From an uncultured Bacteroidales bacterium (GTDB lineage Bacteria; Bacteroidota; Bacteroidia; Bacteroidales; JACABE01): DNA of 32,445 nucleotides. This document shows positions 1-8,916 of this stretch, piece by piece. Where the stretch lies: NCBI GenBank assembly GCA_903899825.1, contig CAIUKU010000287.1, positions 1-32,445 on the forward strand, in the 5' to 3' direction. A program made the position numbers and the translations under genes. The notes below the pieces were generated by a model. That model was given only the letters and a program-made list of their open reading frames with translations. It was not told the origin of the DNA and did not search any database. Positions within the stretch are counted from its first letter, which is position 1. Each line of letters starts with the position of its first letter.

Positions 1-40
1 AAAATAATATAATAAGAAATAGACTCAAAACTAACTAAAA

Positions 41-167
41 ATAAGGTTAATAAGGTTGAGTATCCAGTTAATTTCTTTTTTTCTACTAAGGTTAAAAAAA
101 CCTTATTTTTAGCCATTAACCTTAGTACAAATAATACTTAAAAGAATAAAAACCTTATTACCTTATT
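41..167. repeat. Nested inverted repeat built of AAGGTT words
   Basis: A perfect 11-bp inverted pair, ACTAAGGTTAA at 85-95 and TTAACCTTAGT at 116-126, is enclosed by a looser outer pair. The outer pair is two ATAAGGTT words at 41-57 opposed by AACCTTATTACCTTATT at 151-167. A further small AAGGTT/AACCTT pair lies within (88-93 and 99-104). The whole could fold into one long hairpin as RNA or a cruciform as DNA. I see no coding function; it resembles the degenerate word repeats found between other genes in this window. Confidence 0.6.
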
Positions 168-184
168 AAAACCCGAAGGGTTTT
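168..184. terminator. Hairpin with T-run, terminator-like
   Basis: AAAACCC (168-174) and GGGTTTT (178-184) form a 7-bp perfect stem around a GAA loop. On the plus strand it is followed by one more T. It lies about 180 bases beyond the stop of asd, which reads toward it, and the stem is symmetric, so it could stop transcription in either direction. Confidence 0.4.
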
Positions 185-363
185 TAGGTTTATTGAAACT
201 TAAACTGGTGAAATGATTTTTAATTTGATAGTAAAGATAGACAGCTCAGTTTAGCTATAGCTGAGACAGAGGTATTTTGTAATTTATAACCGTTGCAGGA
301 GAATCCATCCCGTTTCAGACAGCAAACCAATGGAAGCTGATACAATTGAAAAGTCAGATGAAT

Positions 364-1356
364 TTACTTCACCAACCCATTTTCAATTAAATACTGCATA
401 ATCTGCACTGCATTGGTAGCTGCACCTTTGCGGAGATTGTCAGCTACTATCCATAAATTCAGCGTATTGGAGTTGGATTCATCACGGCGGATTCTTCCAA
501 CGAATACTTCGTCTTTGCCTTCTGAAAGCATTGGCATTGGGTAAATGTTCTTTTCAACATCATCCATTACAACAATACCTGGCATTTCAGTCAATAAATT
601 TCTGACATTAACCAGTGTAAAATCATTTTCAAATTCAACATTCACGGCGATAGAATGTCCGCCAGTTACCGGAACTCTTACAACGGTAGCTGTAATTCTC
701 ATGCCTTCATCCGACAGAATTTTGCGGGTTTCATCCTGTAATTTTTGTTCTTCGGAGGTATACCCGTTTGTTAAGAAACTGCCTCCATGAGGAAATAAGT
801 TTCTGTGAATCGGATAAGGATAAGCCATTTCTGAGGATAATCCTTTGGTTTCGTCTTCAAGTTGTTTTACTGCTTTAACACCGGTACCTGTAACCGACTG
901 ATAGGTAGAAATAACCAATCTCTTAATATGATACGCATTGTGAAGGGGTGACAACGCCATCACCATTTGAATGGTTGAACAATTGGGATTGGCAATAATT
1001 CTGGTCGCTGGTGTAATGGTATGCGCATTGATTTCAGGTACTACCAGTGGAACTTCGGCATACATCCGCCAGGCAGAAGAATTATCAATGACAAAACATC
1101 CAATGTTGGCAAACTGAGGCGCATATAGCAATGAAGCATCTGAACCTGCCGAAAATATAGCAATGTCGGGCTTTAGAATGATGGCTTCTTGAACAGAAAC
1201 AACGGTATATTCCCTGTTGAAGTATTTTACTTTCCTGCCAACCGAAGCCGATGAAGCAACAGGAATCAGCTCGATACCGGCAAATCCTCTTTCTTCCAAT
1301 ACTTTAAGCATGATGTTGCCTACTAATCCGGTAACACCTATAATTGCAATTTTCAT
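364..1356 (-). CDS. asd: Aspartate-semialdehyde dehydrogenase
   Basis: This enzyme reduces L-aspartyl-4-phosphate to L-aspartate 4-semialdehyde with NADPH. The step is shared by the lysine/diaminopimelate, threonine and methionine pathways, so it also feeds cell-wall synthesis. The 330-residue length is normal. The N-terminal nucleotide-binding loop is GVTGLVG (residues 7-13). The active-site cysteine is in NPNCSTIQ (Cys126), and the catalytic histidine is in TGGHS (His234). The C-terminal RKGAATNAVQIMQ segment is the typical ending of the family. The ATG at 1356 directly precedes the Rossmann strand MKIAIIG, so the start is secure. It is divergent from the secreted protein at 1653 and appears to be a single-gene unit with a candidate promoter just upstream. 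Confidence 0.97.
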   Translation of the reverse strand: MKIAIIGVTGLVGNIMLKVLEERGFAGIELIPVASSASVGRKVKYFNREYTVVSVQEAIILKPDIAIFSAGSDASLLYAPQFANIGCFVIDNSSAWRMYAEVPLVVPEINAHTITPATRIIANPNCSTIQMVMALSPLHNAYHIKRLVISTYQSVTGTGVKAVKQLEDETKGLSSEMAYPYPIHRNLFPHGGSFLTNGYTSEEQKLQDETRKILSDEGMRITATVVRVPVTGGHSIAVNVEFENDFTLVNVRNLLTEMPGIVVMDDVEKNIYPMPMLSEGKDEVFVGRIRRDESNSNTLNLWIVADNLRKGAATNAVQIMQYLIENGLVK

Positions 1357-1383
1357 TTGTTGAACCTATTTTTAAAACGACAT

Positions 1384-1391
1384 CAAACCTA
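1384..1391 (-). promoter_or_regulatory. Candidate -7 promoter element of asd
   Basis: On the minus strand this reads TAGGTTTG, matching the Bacteroidota -7 consensus TAnnTTTG, 28 bases before the asd ATG. I see no clear TTG -33 element at the expected distance, so this rests on the -7 box alone. Confidence 0.4.
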
Positions 1392-1434
1392 CGATTTTTT
1401 TTTTATATAATGAGATTTTAGGTAAAATATTGTG

Positions 1435-1442
1435 TAGATTTG
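1435..1442 (+). promoter_or_regulatory. Candidate -7 element for the lamin-tail protein gene
   Basis: TAGATTTG matches TAnnTTTG on the plus strand. If used, the message for the gene at 1653 would begin near 1450 and have a leader of about 200 bases containing the hairpin at 1594-1618. No convincing -33 element was seen. Confidence 0.3.
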
Positions 1443-1593
1443 CTTATTAAAATAAATTAAATGCTAATTAAATAAGATGCAGTTTGTTTTAATAGTTGTA
1501 ATGTGAATATATACTATAAAATAGGCAAATGTAAAATCCAAAATCTTAGGGACCAACCGAAAATGATTCCCAAACTTCAGGATGGCGTAATAC

Positions 1594-1630
1594 CCCATCT
1601 CACCACTGTCGAGACGGGAGAGGTTTTTTG
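1594..1630 (+). terminator. GC-rich hairpin with T-run in the leader of the next gene
   Basis: CCCATCTC (1594-1601) pairs with GAGACGGG (1611-1618), with one mismatch, around a 9-base loop. AGAGG and six T residues follow (1624-1629). It looks like an intrinsic terminator, yet it lies between two divergent genes, 23 bases before the ATG at 1653. It could be a leader attenuator, the end of an unseen small RNA, or a dispersed palindrome. Confidence 0.35.
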
Positions 1631-1652
1631 ATCAATAATAAAATATAAACTG

Positions 1653-3455
1653 ATGACGAAGCTATTTATCTTATTCTTATTCTTTCCTTTTTTTGTTCAA
1701 GCTCAGGTAATTGATAATTTTAATGATGGCGATTTTACCCAAAATCCGGTTTGGGTGGGTGATGTAAATAGTTTTAATATTGAAAACAATCAGCTTCACA
1801 GCAATGGTCCCCAGGCCAGCAGTAAAATTTATTTAAGTACAGTCAATACGATGATGGATAGTACTGAATGGAATTTTCTGGTCGATCTGAAATTTGCCCC
1901 TTCTTCAACAAATTTTGTGAGGGTTTATTTAGTAGCCAATGATTCAAATTTACTTACTGCTTCAGATGCTTATTATCTGGAAATCGGGCAAAGCAATCAG
2001 GATTCAATTAAGTTTTTTAAAAAACAGGGTAGTGTTTCTTCTCTTCTTTTTACGGGGACTACTTCTTTTGGAGCCACCATTGCCGAATTAAAAGTCAGAA
2101 TTAAGGTAAGTCGCAAAAATAATGGGAGTTGGAATATATTATCGGATAAAACTGGCGGTTTTAATTTTGTTTCCGAAGGAAATTCATTTATTGATAACAG
2201 CATACTAACTACTGCTTATTTTGGTTTTTACTGCCAGTATGCAACAGCCAGCCGCGCTGTGATGTATTATTTTGACGATGTAAATATTGGTTTTATTGTC
2301 CCGGATACTACTAAACCCATCATCAGCTCAGTAATAGCAAAAAGTTTGACTACTTTAGATATTTTATATAACGAAGAAATTGATGCAGCCACTGCACAGG
2401 ATATTAATAATTATTCAGCAGATAATGGATTGGGAAATCCGGTATCCGCTATAAAAGATGTTAACAATAATGCATTGGTTCATTTGACTTTTGCAAATAA
2501 TTTTCCGTTGACAGGCATCAGTCATATTTCTATAAAAAATGTAAAAGATTTAAGTGGGAATGTAATCTTAACTTCAAGTTTTCCTTTTGCTTTTCCAGTT
2601 GAAGCCTCACTTGGCGATGTGGTTATCAATGAAGTGCTTTTTAACCCTAAAGATGATGGTGAAGACTTTGTAGAAATCTACAACCGTTCACAAAAAAATA
2701 TAGATTTAACAAAATTAATGATTGCAAGCTATGATCTGACATCCAATAAATTAAAATCAATTTATGTGGTTGCAAATGAATATAAAATATTGTTTGCAGG
2801 CGAATACCAGGTAATTACCAAATCACCGGATCAAATAAAACAACAGTTCTTTACTGAATCACCCCTGAATTTCATTCAAATGAATTCAATGCCATCTTTT
2901 AACAATGATATGGGCATCGTAGTGCTATGCCTGCCTGATTCTACTATCATTGACCGTTTTGATTACAACGAAGGTATGCAATTCCCATTATTGGTAACAG
3001 TAGAAGGCGTATCTTTAGAACGAATCAATCCAGATCAGCCGTCTCAGGATCCACAAAACTGGCATTCTGCAGCACAATCGGTGGGATTTGCAACACCTGC
3101 CTATAAAAATTCGCAATACAGTAATTTTCTCTACCTTGAAGATCCTATTACCATCTTGCCTGAAATATTTTCACCCGATAATGATGGTTACAATGATTTG
3201 CTGAACATCAGTTATCAGTTTTCTACTGCCGGATACACAGCCAATGTAGTCATTTATGATGCCAGGGGAAGGCTGATCAGAGTACTGAGAAAAAATGAAT
3301 TATTGGGAACTCAGGGAGCATTTAGCTGGGATGGCTTAGATGATTTGCATCAAAAAGCCCTTATTGGAATTTATATTGTTTATATAGAAGTATTCGACAC
3401 CCATGGCAATGTTAAATCATATAAAAAAACAGCTGTTTTGGGCGGAAAGTTTTAG
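1653..3455 (+). CDS. Secreted lamin-tail-domain protein with C-terminal type IX sorting domain
   Basis: Residues 1-17 form a Sec signal peptide (a Phe/Leu-rich core ending FVQAQ). Residues 18 to about 215 are a beta-rich region of LamG/jelly-roll-like appearance (NFNDGDFTQNPVW opening), followed by a segment like an Ig/Big domain. A lamin-tail domain (LTD) begins near residue 322 with VINEVLFNPKDDGEDFVEIYN. The last 85 or so residues (PEIFSPDNDGYNDLL, then a WDGLDD and IYIVYIEV pattern) match the FlgD-like, gliding-motility-associated sorting fold used by the type IX secretion system. The protein is therefore probably exported or attached to the surface. LTD domains in bacteria often accompany secreted nucleases or phosphatases, but no catalytic domain is visible, so the activity is unknown. 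Confidence 0.85.
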   Translation: MTKLFILFLFFPFFVQAQVIDNFNDGDFTQNPVWVGDVNSFNIENNQLHSNGPQASSKIYLSTVNTMMDSTEWNFLVDLKFAPSSTNFVRVYLVANDSNLLTASDAYYLEIGQSNQDSIKFFKKQGSVSSLLFTGTTSFGATIAELKVRIKVSRKNNGSWNILSDKTGGFNFVSEGNSFIDNSILTTAYFGFYCQYATASRAVMYYFDDVNIGFIVPDTTKPIISSVIAKSLTTLDILYNEEIDAATAQDINNYSADNGLGNPVSAIKDVNNNALVHLTFANNFPLTGISHISIKNVKDLSGNVILTSSFPFAFPVEASLGDVVINEVLFNPKDDGEDFVEIYNRSQKNIDLTKLMIASYDLTSNKLKSIYVVANEYKILFAGEYQVITKSPDQIKQQFFTESPLNFIQMNSMPSFNNDMGIVVLCLPDSTIIDRFDYNEGMQFPLLVTVEGVSLERINPDQPSQDPQNWHSAAQSVGFATPAYKNSQYSNFLYLEDPITILPEIFSPDNDGYNDLLNISYQFSTAGYTANVVIYDARGRLIRVLRKNELLGTQGAFSWDGLDDLHQKALIGIYIVYIEVFDTHGNVKSYKKTAVLGGKF

Positions 3456-3473
3456 ACTTCATTCGCTGCTATT

Positions 3474-3493
3474 CTCCAAAAAAGGAGGTTTTT
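3474..3493 (+). terminator. Weak terminator-like hairpin
   Basis: CTCC (3474-3477) and GGAG (3484-3487) can pair around AAAAAA, followed by GTTTTT. The stem is short, but it lies 19 bases after the stop at 3455 and between convergent genes, where a terminator is expected. Confidence 0.25.
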
Positions 3494-3609
3494 CCGGTTC
3501 AAATTTCCTTAAATTTCAAAATAATAAAATAGAATTTATCGGATGAAGTGGGTAGATAAAAGTATAAAAAATATTTTGTTGGCAGCAAATAAATGAAATA
3601 ATCAGCAAA

Positions 3610-5970
3610 TTATTCTTTTACCACTACCATTTTTTCAACCGCGATGAGCTTGCCACTGACTGTAAGCAGCTTTACCAGATAGCTTCCAGTTTTCATTGCC
3701 TTAACCGAACGTTTTATAAGCTGTGTTTTTCCGGCTATAGGGAAGCTGTCCACCAATAATTGGGTTTGGGTATAAATTTCAGCCATTACATCTTCGTTTA
3801 CATCATTGAGTTTGAGGGTAAATTCGCCAGCATTGGGATTGGGAAAAATCTCCATTTTTACGGGAACTGCCGGCGATGCTTCGTTCAATCCCGACTGAAA
3901 GGGTCTGCCAACGCCCAGCACATATTCTCCCTGCTGAAGATGATTGGTGGTGAGATAACCTGAAAAACTATCATCATCTTTTACAAAATTAACCAAATGC
4001 CAATCATCCCAGGTGTTTTTACGGTACAATAAAATCAATGAATCTGTTGACTGATAGTTGGGCAATAAGCTGAGGTGATCAAGGTGCATGGGCGTTTGAC
4101 AATTGTAGTAAAACTTGCCTTTGGTATCAAAACCATTAGGGAATATGCCCTGTACCAGCCAATAACGAAGCGGACTTATTCTTTTTATTTCGCTATTCGG
4201 CGTTTTTAAACTATCAGGTTTTACCCAGTTGTGTACCACGCGAACCAGTGCTGAATCTGAAACCTGCTGTACATCTAATTGAAACAGACTAGATGGATAG
4301 TCAACGATGCCGGTATTTTTAATAATTTCATAGCTGTCGGTAGTGGCATCTGCAATTTTTTCATCCATATCAAGCATGGCAATCGTTGGAGCAAAGGGCA
4401 TCTGAAAAGATTTCATCCCGTATTCTCCGTCAAAATGCATGGTATCCGAATATTTATCCCAATTGTTATTCATAAAGGTAATTTCTACAATATTTGAATT
4501 GGCAAATGCCGGACTCCCTTTTAATTTCTGACGAACATATACATTGTGATTGGAAGGGCAGGAAAAATTAATTAAACTATCAATGGAATAATGGGTAAAC
4601 CCCGGTGCATACACGTGAAAATTAAAAAAATCGCTGAGATTGATACCTGAATAAGTTGTCAGAAATTGCTGCATATCTGAAGTAGAAATATCGTCAAATG
4701 CATATTGATTCAGCATTTGCTTAACACCTCCAAAAAACAATGTATCACCCAGATAAGCTCGTAAACTTTGTACCACACAGCTTCCTTTCTGGTAGACAGT
4801 TTCACCATAGGTATAGTCAGTTGGAATTCCATACAAAGCCCTGTAACCGGCATCTTCGAAATGGCAATGTTGAAGTACACGCTGAAGTTTGGTTCGCAAA
4901 TAATCTTTGTATGCTTTTCTGCCATAAATGCCTTCCCGGTACAAAGCCTCATTGAAAGTAGCCCAGCCTTCGTTGATCCACATGTCTTCTGCAGTGGTAC
5001 AGGTAATTAAATTACCAAACCAGTGATGCGATAGTTCGTGTGCAACCAGGTATTCGTTGCTGAGGCTTCCGTCAATAGAGGATGCAGGATAGGCAATATT
5101 GGTGGCATGTTCCATAGCACCAAGTGTTGTAGCAACATAGCCCACTCTTTCCCAACGGTAAGGACCCCAGTAATGTTCGAAGGTTTGCATTATGCTGTTG
5201 AGATGGATGAAAGAGGCCTTTGCTTTATTGGTATCTGAAGGCAATACATAGATGGCAGTCGGAATGTTACCATTCATACCCTGATATACTCCACTTACGG
5301 CTACATAATTATACACTGCCACCGATGCCAGGTAAGCAGGAATGCTGTTGTTGAATTTCCAATTGAAAGTCTTGCTTCCATCGCTATTGCTCATTATATT
5401 GATCAGACTCCCACCGCAAACTGCATATTTTGTGGAATCTACGGTTATGTAATAGTCATAATAAGCCCTGTCTACAAAATCGTCCACACAAGGGAAGAAA
5501 CATTTACCATAATTGTGAGGATTGTCATCAAATGAGATGCCTAAGTTGTAGGACATGCCCGAACTTATATGAAAGCCGCCCCATCCATAAGCTTCTATAT
5601 GCGGACTGCCCCGGTAATATACTTTAACGTAGAAAGTGTCGTTAATAGTAGCCGGTACTAAAAGTGGAATGTTGATTTTATTACTGATATAGGTAAAATT
5701 ACTGTTTACATTGTTTACATATATTGAATCTATGGTTAATAATAATAATTCCAGTGTGATCTGCTGTATGCCATTTATTTTCGGTTTCAGTTGAACTTCC
5801 GTATAGCCGAATAACTGATTTGCAAATTTATGAGCAATATCCAGATGAATATCATAATGCAATACATCTATTGAGTCGCTTACCAATGCCTTGGAAGATG
5901 ACGACTGAGCATTGCTGATAAAAGATAAAAATAAAAAGACCACTGAGGTATAAAAGAATTTGATTCGCAT
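3610..5970 (-). CDS. Secreted M1-family zinc aminopeptidase with type A sorting tail
   Basis: A gluzincin metallopeptidase, probably cleaving N-terminal residues from peptides outside the cell or at its surface. The N-terminal signal peptide ends near SNAQ (residue 22). The zinc motif HELSH (311-315) is followed 19 residues later by the third ligand in NEGWATF (Glu334). The exopeptidase motif is GAMEH (284-288) where the family usually has GAMEN, and the transition-state tyrosine is probably Tyr393 in VYQKG. The last 80 or so residues, beginning near EIFPNPNAGEF and ending with KTGSYLVKLL, are a Por-secretion (type A) C-terminal domain. At 786 residues it is a usual length for secreted Bacteroidota M1 enzymes. 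It stands alone, convergent with the gene before it and divergent from the TolC gene. Confidence 0.93.
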   Translation of the reverse strand: MRIKFFYTSVVFLFLSFISNAQSSSSKALVSDSIDVLHYDIHLDIAHKFANQLFGYTEVQLKPKINGIQQITLELLLLTIDSIYVNNVNSNFTYISNKINIPLLVPATINDTFYVKVYYRGSPHIEAYGWGGFHISSGMSYNLGISFDDNPHNYGKCFFPCVDDFVDRAYYDYYITVDSTKYAVCGGSLINIMSNSDGSKTFNWKFNNSIPAYLASVAVYNYVAVSGVYQGMNGNIPTAIYVLPSDTNKAKASFIHLNSIMQTFEHYWGPYRWERVGYVATTLGAMEHATNIAYPASSIDGSLSNEYLVAHELSHHWFGNLITCTTAEDMWINEGWATFNEALYREGIYGRKAYKDYLRTKLQRVLQHCHFEDAGYRALYGIPTDYTYGETVYQKGSCVVQSLRAYLGDTLFFGGVKQMLNQYAFDDISTSDMQQFLTTYSGINLSDFFNFHVYAPGFTHYSIDSLINFSCPSNHNVYVRQKLKGSPAFANSNIVEITFMNNNWDKYSDTMHFDGEYGMKSFQMPFAPTIAMLDMDEKIADATTDSYEIIKNTGIVDYPSSLFQLDVQQVSDSALVRVVHNWVKPDSLKTPNSEIKRISPLRYWLVQGIFPNGFDTKGKFYYNCQTPMHLDHLSLLPNYQSTDSLILLYRKNTWDDWHLVNFVKDDDSFSGYLTTNHLQQGEYVLGVGRPFQSGLNEASPAVPVKMEIFPNPNAGEFTLKLNDVNEDVMAEIYTQTQLLVDSFPIAGKTQLIKRSVKAMKTGSYLVKLLTVSGKLIAVEKMVVVKE

Positions 5971-6001
5971 GATTCAGCATTTAAAATGGATAACTCAACT
6001 G

Positions 6002-6009
6002 CAAAAATA
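6002..6009 (-). promoter_or_regulatory. Candidate -7 promoter element of the M1 peptidase
   Basis: On the minus strand it reads TATTTTTG, fitting TAnnTTTG, 32 bases before the ATG at 5970. It shares the divergent intergenic space with the TolC operon promoter. Confidence 0.35.
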
Positions 6010-6072
6010 AGCCTTTGGGCGAAAAAAATGTAATAAAAATGTAATAAATATTAAAAACTGAAGTTTTATTCT

Positions 6073-6080
6073 TACTTTTG
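6073..6080 (+). promoter_or_regulatory. Candidate -7 promoter element of the TolC-adaptor-tsaB operon
   Basis: TACTTTTG fits the Bacteroidota -7 consensus, 66 bases before the ATG at 6147. The same octamer appears before the DUF2795 gene and, on the minus strand, before the oxidoreductase and 77-residue-repeat genes, which supports it being a real promoter word in this genome. Confidence 0.4.
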
Positions 6081-6146
6081 ATACCTTGTTTAAAAACAAA
6101 TTTTATTTTGTAAATTACACAAAAAGAAATATATACATCCAGATAA

Positions 6147-7490
6147 ATGAAAAAAATATTGTTAATGTTCAGCATTTTGTTCTTTGCATTCCATTTGCAG
6201 GCACAACAAAAATGGACATTGGAAGATTGTATAAAATATGCACTCGATAATAATATACAGATCAAACAAAGCCAGTTGAGTGCTGAGTCAGACAAAATCA
6301 GTGTGTTACAGAATAAGTTAGGCGTCTTACCCAACCTTAACGGAAGTATAAGTCATAATTATAACTGGGGACGAAATATTGATCCTTCATCTAATTCCTA
6401 TACTGATCAGCAGACGCAATCCAATACATTTTCTTTAAATTCATCCGTTGATTTGTTCAATGGATTCCAGAAAATAAACAGCATTCGACAGAGCCAGTAT
6501 AATTATGTGGCCAGTAAACTGGATGTTGAAAAGATGAAAAACGATATTGCCCTTCGTATCGGACAGGCATATCTGCAAATACTTTTCAATATAGAACAAG
6601 TGGGGATTTCGCAAAATCAGGTGGATATCAGCAATCTGCAAATAACCAGAACAAAAAATCTTTTTGAAGCGGGCAGCATTGCAAAAGGGAATTTGCTCGA
6701 CATACAGGCCCAGGGTGCACTGGAGGAAGCCAATCTGGTAGCTGCCCAAAACCAGTTAGAGTTATCTTATCTGGACCTGGCTCAGTTATTAGATTTGAAA
6801 TCCACTGCAAATTTTGAAATTGAAAAACCTGATCTGAAAATGGATAATCAACTTACATTGGTACCTGCCAGTCAGGTATTTGCTTACGCTTCCGGTGTAA
6901 TGCCTGAAATAAAAAGTGCTCAGTACCGCCTCGAAAGTTCTTACAAAGGATTGGCAATTGCACGTGCCGGAAGATACCCCAATTTAACATTAAGCGGATA
7001 TTTTGGCAGCAATTATGCAGACAATTTTCCCGAAGATTTCCCAAATAATGACAAAATCATGTCTTTTAAAGATCAACTGGACAGAAACCTGAATAAATCC
7101 CTGCGGTTTTCACTGAATATTCCGATATTTAACGGTTATCAGGTAAATGCAAATGTAAGCAAAGCAAAATTAAACACCTTAAACGGAGATTATAATTTGC
7201 AGTTGGCCAAAAATCAATTGCAAAAAAGTATTGAACAGGCTTTTGCCGATGCCCAGGGAGCGTATAAAAGCTATAATGCCTCCCAAAAAGCAGTCACTTC
7301 TTTTCAGGAAGCCTTTAATTATACCCAGCAAAAATTTGATGTAGGTATGATGAACTCTGTGGATTACAATGATGCTAAGAACAAGCTGATTAAATCACAG
7401 TCTGATTTGCTGAAAGCGAAATATAATTTCATCTTCAAGAAAGTAATACTCGATTTTTATCAGGGAAATCCCATTACATTATCAAAATAA
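6147..7490 (+). CDS. TolC-family outer-membrane efflux protein
   Basis: The outer-membrane channel of a tripartite exporter. The 447 residues start with a signal peptide (about residues 1-20, ending LQAQQ). Two repeated outer-membrane-efflux halves follow: WTLEDCIKYALDNNIQIKQ near residue 23 opens the first, and SGVMPEIKSAQYRLESSYKGLAIARAGRYPNL near residue 250 opens the second. Each half ends in long alpha-helical stretches rich in Gln, Asn and Ala. Length and pattern are normal for the family. It starts an operon with the adaptor gene 28 bases downstream. The substrate cannot be told from sequence. Confidence 0.95.
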   Translation: MKKILLMFSILFFAFHLQAQQKWTLEDCIKYALDNNIQIKQSQLSAESDKISVLQNKLGVLPNLNGSISHNYNWGRNIDPSSNSYTDQQTQSNTFSLNSSVDLFNGFQKINSIRQSQYNYVASKLDVEKMKNDIALRIGQAYLQILFNIEQVGISQNQVDISNLQITRTKNLFEAGSIAKGNLLDIQAQGALEEANLVAAQNQLELSYLDLAQLLDLKSTANFEIEKPDLKMDNQLTLVPASQVFAYASGVMPEIKSAQYRLESSYKGLAIARAGRYPNLTLSGYFGSNYADNFPEDFPNNDKIMSFKDQLDRNLNKSLRFSLNIPIFNGYQVNANVSKAKLNTLNGDYNLQLAKNQLQKSIEQAFADAQGAYKSYNASQKAVTSFQEAFNYTQQKFDVGMMNSVDYNDAKNKLIKSQSDLLKAKYNFIFKKVILDFYQGNPITLSK

Positions 7491-7518
7491 AAAATAAATA
7501 AAAAATAAATTTTTCATT

Positions 7519-8907
7519 ATGAAAAAGAAAAATATCATCAGATTATCCATTGTACTGGGCGTTGTTATCATTGTTTTTTTACTCATCGCTAAAAAAAGCG
7601 GATGGATAGGCGGTGATTCAACTATAGAAGTTTTTACCGAAAAAGCAACAAAGAGAAACATTACAGAATCGGTTTCGGCAAGTGGGAAAATAAAACCTGA
7701 AGTTGAAATCAAAATCAGTCCGTTTATCTCGGGTGAAGTAGTCAAACTTATGGTGAAAGAAGGGGATGAGGTAAAACAAGGTCAATTGCTGGCAGATATT
7801 GACCCTGAAATTTACAAATCTTCCTACGAGCAAAGCATGGCAATGCTCAATGGTCAGAAAGCCGGTTTAGCCAATGCCAAAGCCAACCTGGCTCAGGTTA
7901 AGGCCCAATACAACAATACCCGTATCACTTTCGAAAGAAATGAAAAGCTGTATAAACAGCAAACCATTTCAACGGCAGATTTTGATGCTGCCAAGGCTGC
8001 TTTTGATGTTGCCAAAGCTCAGGTAGATGCAGCAGAACAAAATGTGGAAGCTGCAAAATTCAATGTAAGCAGCTCCGAAGCTTCCCTGAAACAATCCAGG
8101 GAAAATCTGAACCGTACTTCCATTTATGCACCCAACAGTGGAACCATTTCAAAGCTGAGTGTGGAAGTGGGCGAAAGAGTTACCGGTGCATCCCAGTTCT
8201 CGAGTGGTACCGAAATTATGCGTATCGCCAATCTCAACAATATGGAAGTAAATGTTGATGTAAACGAAAATGACATTGTCAGGGTAAAATTAGGCGATAC
8301 TGCTTTGATTGAAGTAGATGCCTATCTGAACCGTAAATTTAAAGGACTGGTTACCCAGATTGCCAACTCTGCCAATACTACCGGTGTGAGTGCCGATCAG
8401 GTGACCAATTTCAATGTTAAGATCAGAATTTTACAATCCTCCTATCAGGATCTGATGAAAGCCGATAAACCCAATATCAGCCCTTTCAGACCGGGTATGT
8501 CGGCAACCGTTGAAATTCAGACTAAAAAAGCTTTGGATATTTTAACTGTACCTATACAATCTGTCACCACCAGAGAAGATTCTACCGGCAAAAAGTCATT
8601 GTTTGCTAAAAAAGAAAATACAGAAAATCAGGACAATGACGATGATAAAACATCAACCAAGAAATCCATCAAGGACGAAATCGTAGAATATGTATTTCTG
8701 TATAAAAACGGAACAGCTGTGATGCAAAAGGTTAAAACGGGCATACAGGACAACAATTACATCGAAATCAGGGAAGGTCTGAAAGAAAATGATGAAATCA
8801 TAGCCGGACCCTATACTGCTGTTACTAAATTACTCAAGAACAAAGCTGTGGTTAAAAAAGTTGACAAATCAAAAATGTTTGAAATCAAAGCCGAAAAAAG
8901 CAAATAA
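7519..8907 (+). CDS. HlyD/MacA-like periplasmic adaptor (membrane fusion protein)
   Basis: This links an inner-membrane transporter to the TolC-like channel encoded just upstream. A single N-terminal membrane segment (about residues 6-25) anchors it. A lipoyl/barrel-sandwich half follows (residues about 45-90, ISPFISGEVVKLMVKEGDEVKQGQ). Next comes a long helical hairpin rich in Ala, Lys and Gln (about 95-190), then the second lipoyl half (IYAPNSGTISKLSVEVGERV) and beta-barrel domains. An acidic, Lys-rich insert (roughly residues 365-390, KENTENQDNDDDKTSTKK) interrupts the membrane-proximal domain. The shape fits adaptors that work with ABC permeases of the MacB type. No permease gene follows; the next gene, 9 bases on, is tsaB. 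Confidence 0.94.
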   Translation: MKKKNIIRLSIVLGVVIIVFLLIAKKSGWIGGDSTIEVFTEKATKRNITESVSASGKIKPEVEIKISPFISGEVVKLMVKEGDEVKQGQLLADIDPEIYKSSYEQSMAMLNGQKAGLANAKANLAQVKAQYNNTRITFERNEKLYKQQTISTADFDAAKAAFDVAKAQVDAAEQNVEAAKFNVSSSEASLKQSRENLNRTSIYAPNSGTISKLSVEVGERVTGASQFSSGTEIMRIANLNNMEVNVDVNENDIVRVKLGDTALIEVDAYLNRKFKGLVTQIANSANTTGVSADQVTNFNVKIRILQSSYQDLMKADKPNISPFRPGMSATVEIQTKKALDILTVPIQSVTTREDSTGKKSLFAKKENTENQDNDDDKTSTKKSIKDEIVEYVFLYKNGTAVMQKVKTGIQDNNYIEIREGLKENDEIIAGPYTAVTKLLKNKAVVKKVDKSKMFEIKAEKSK

Positions 8908-8916
8908 TACAGATTA

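Larger units (their letters stand above)
1..363. other. Gene-free region downstream of asd
   Basis: No convincing coding frame was seen. The left half (about 40-170) is made of AAGGTT/AACCTT-type words in both orientations and forms nested inverted repeats (separate entry), followed by a short perfect hairpin at 168-184. The right half (190-363) is ordinary AT-rich sequence with a weak stem around 244-268 (CTCAG pairing with CTGAG). A gene may lie to the left of the window edge, but nothing here supports one. Confidence 0.6.

Noticed and set aside
3494-3510. CCGGTTCAAATTTCC resembling a tRNA T-loop
   Set aside because: The bases on either side of TTCAAAT do not pair as a T-stem, and no acceptor, D or anticodon arms can be found around it.
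4740-5238. Several plus-strand open frames of 65-80 codons
   Set aside because: They lie within the M1 peptidase gene on the opposite strand and show no protein-family features.
5981-6334. Open frame of 117 codons on the minus strand
   Set aside because: It overlaps the TolC start and both divergent promoters, and its composition is that of translated AT-rich spacer; no family features.
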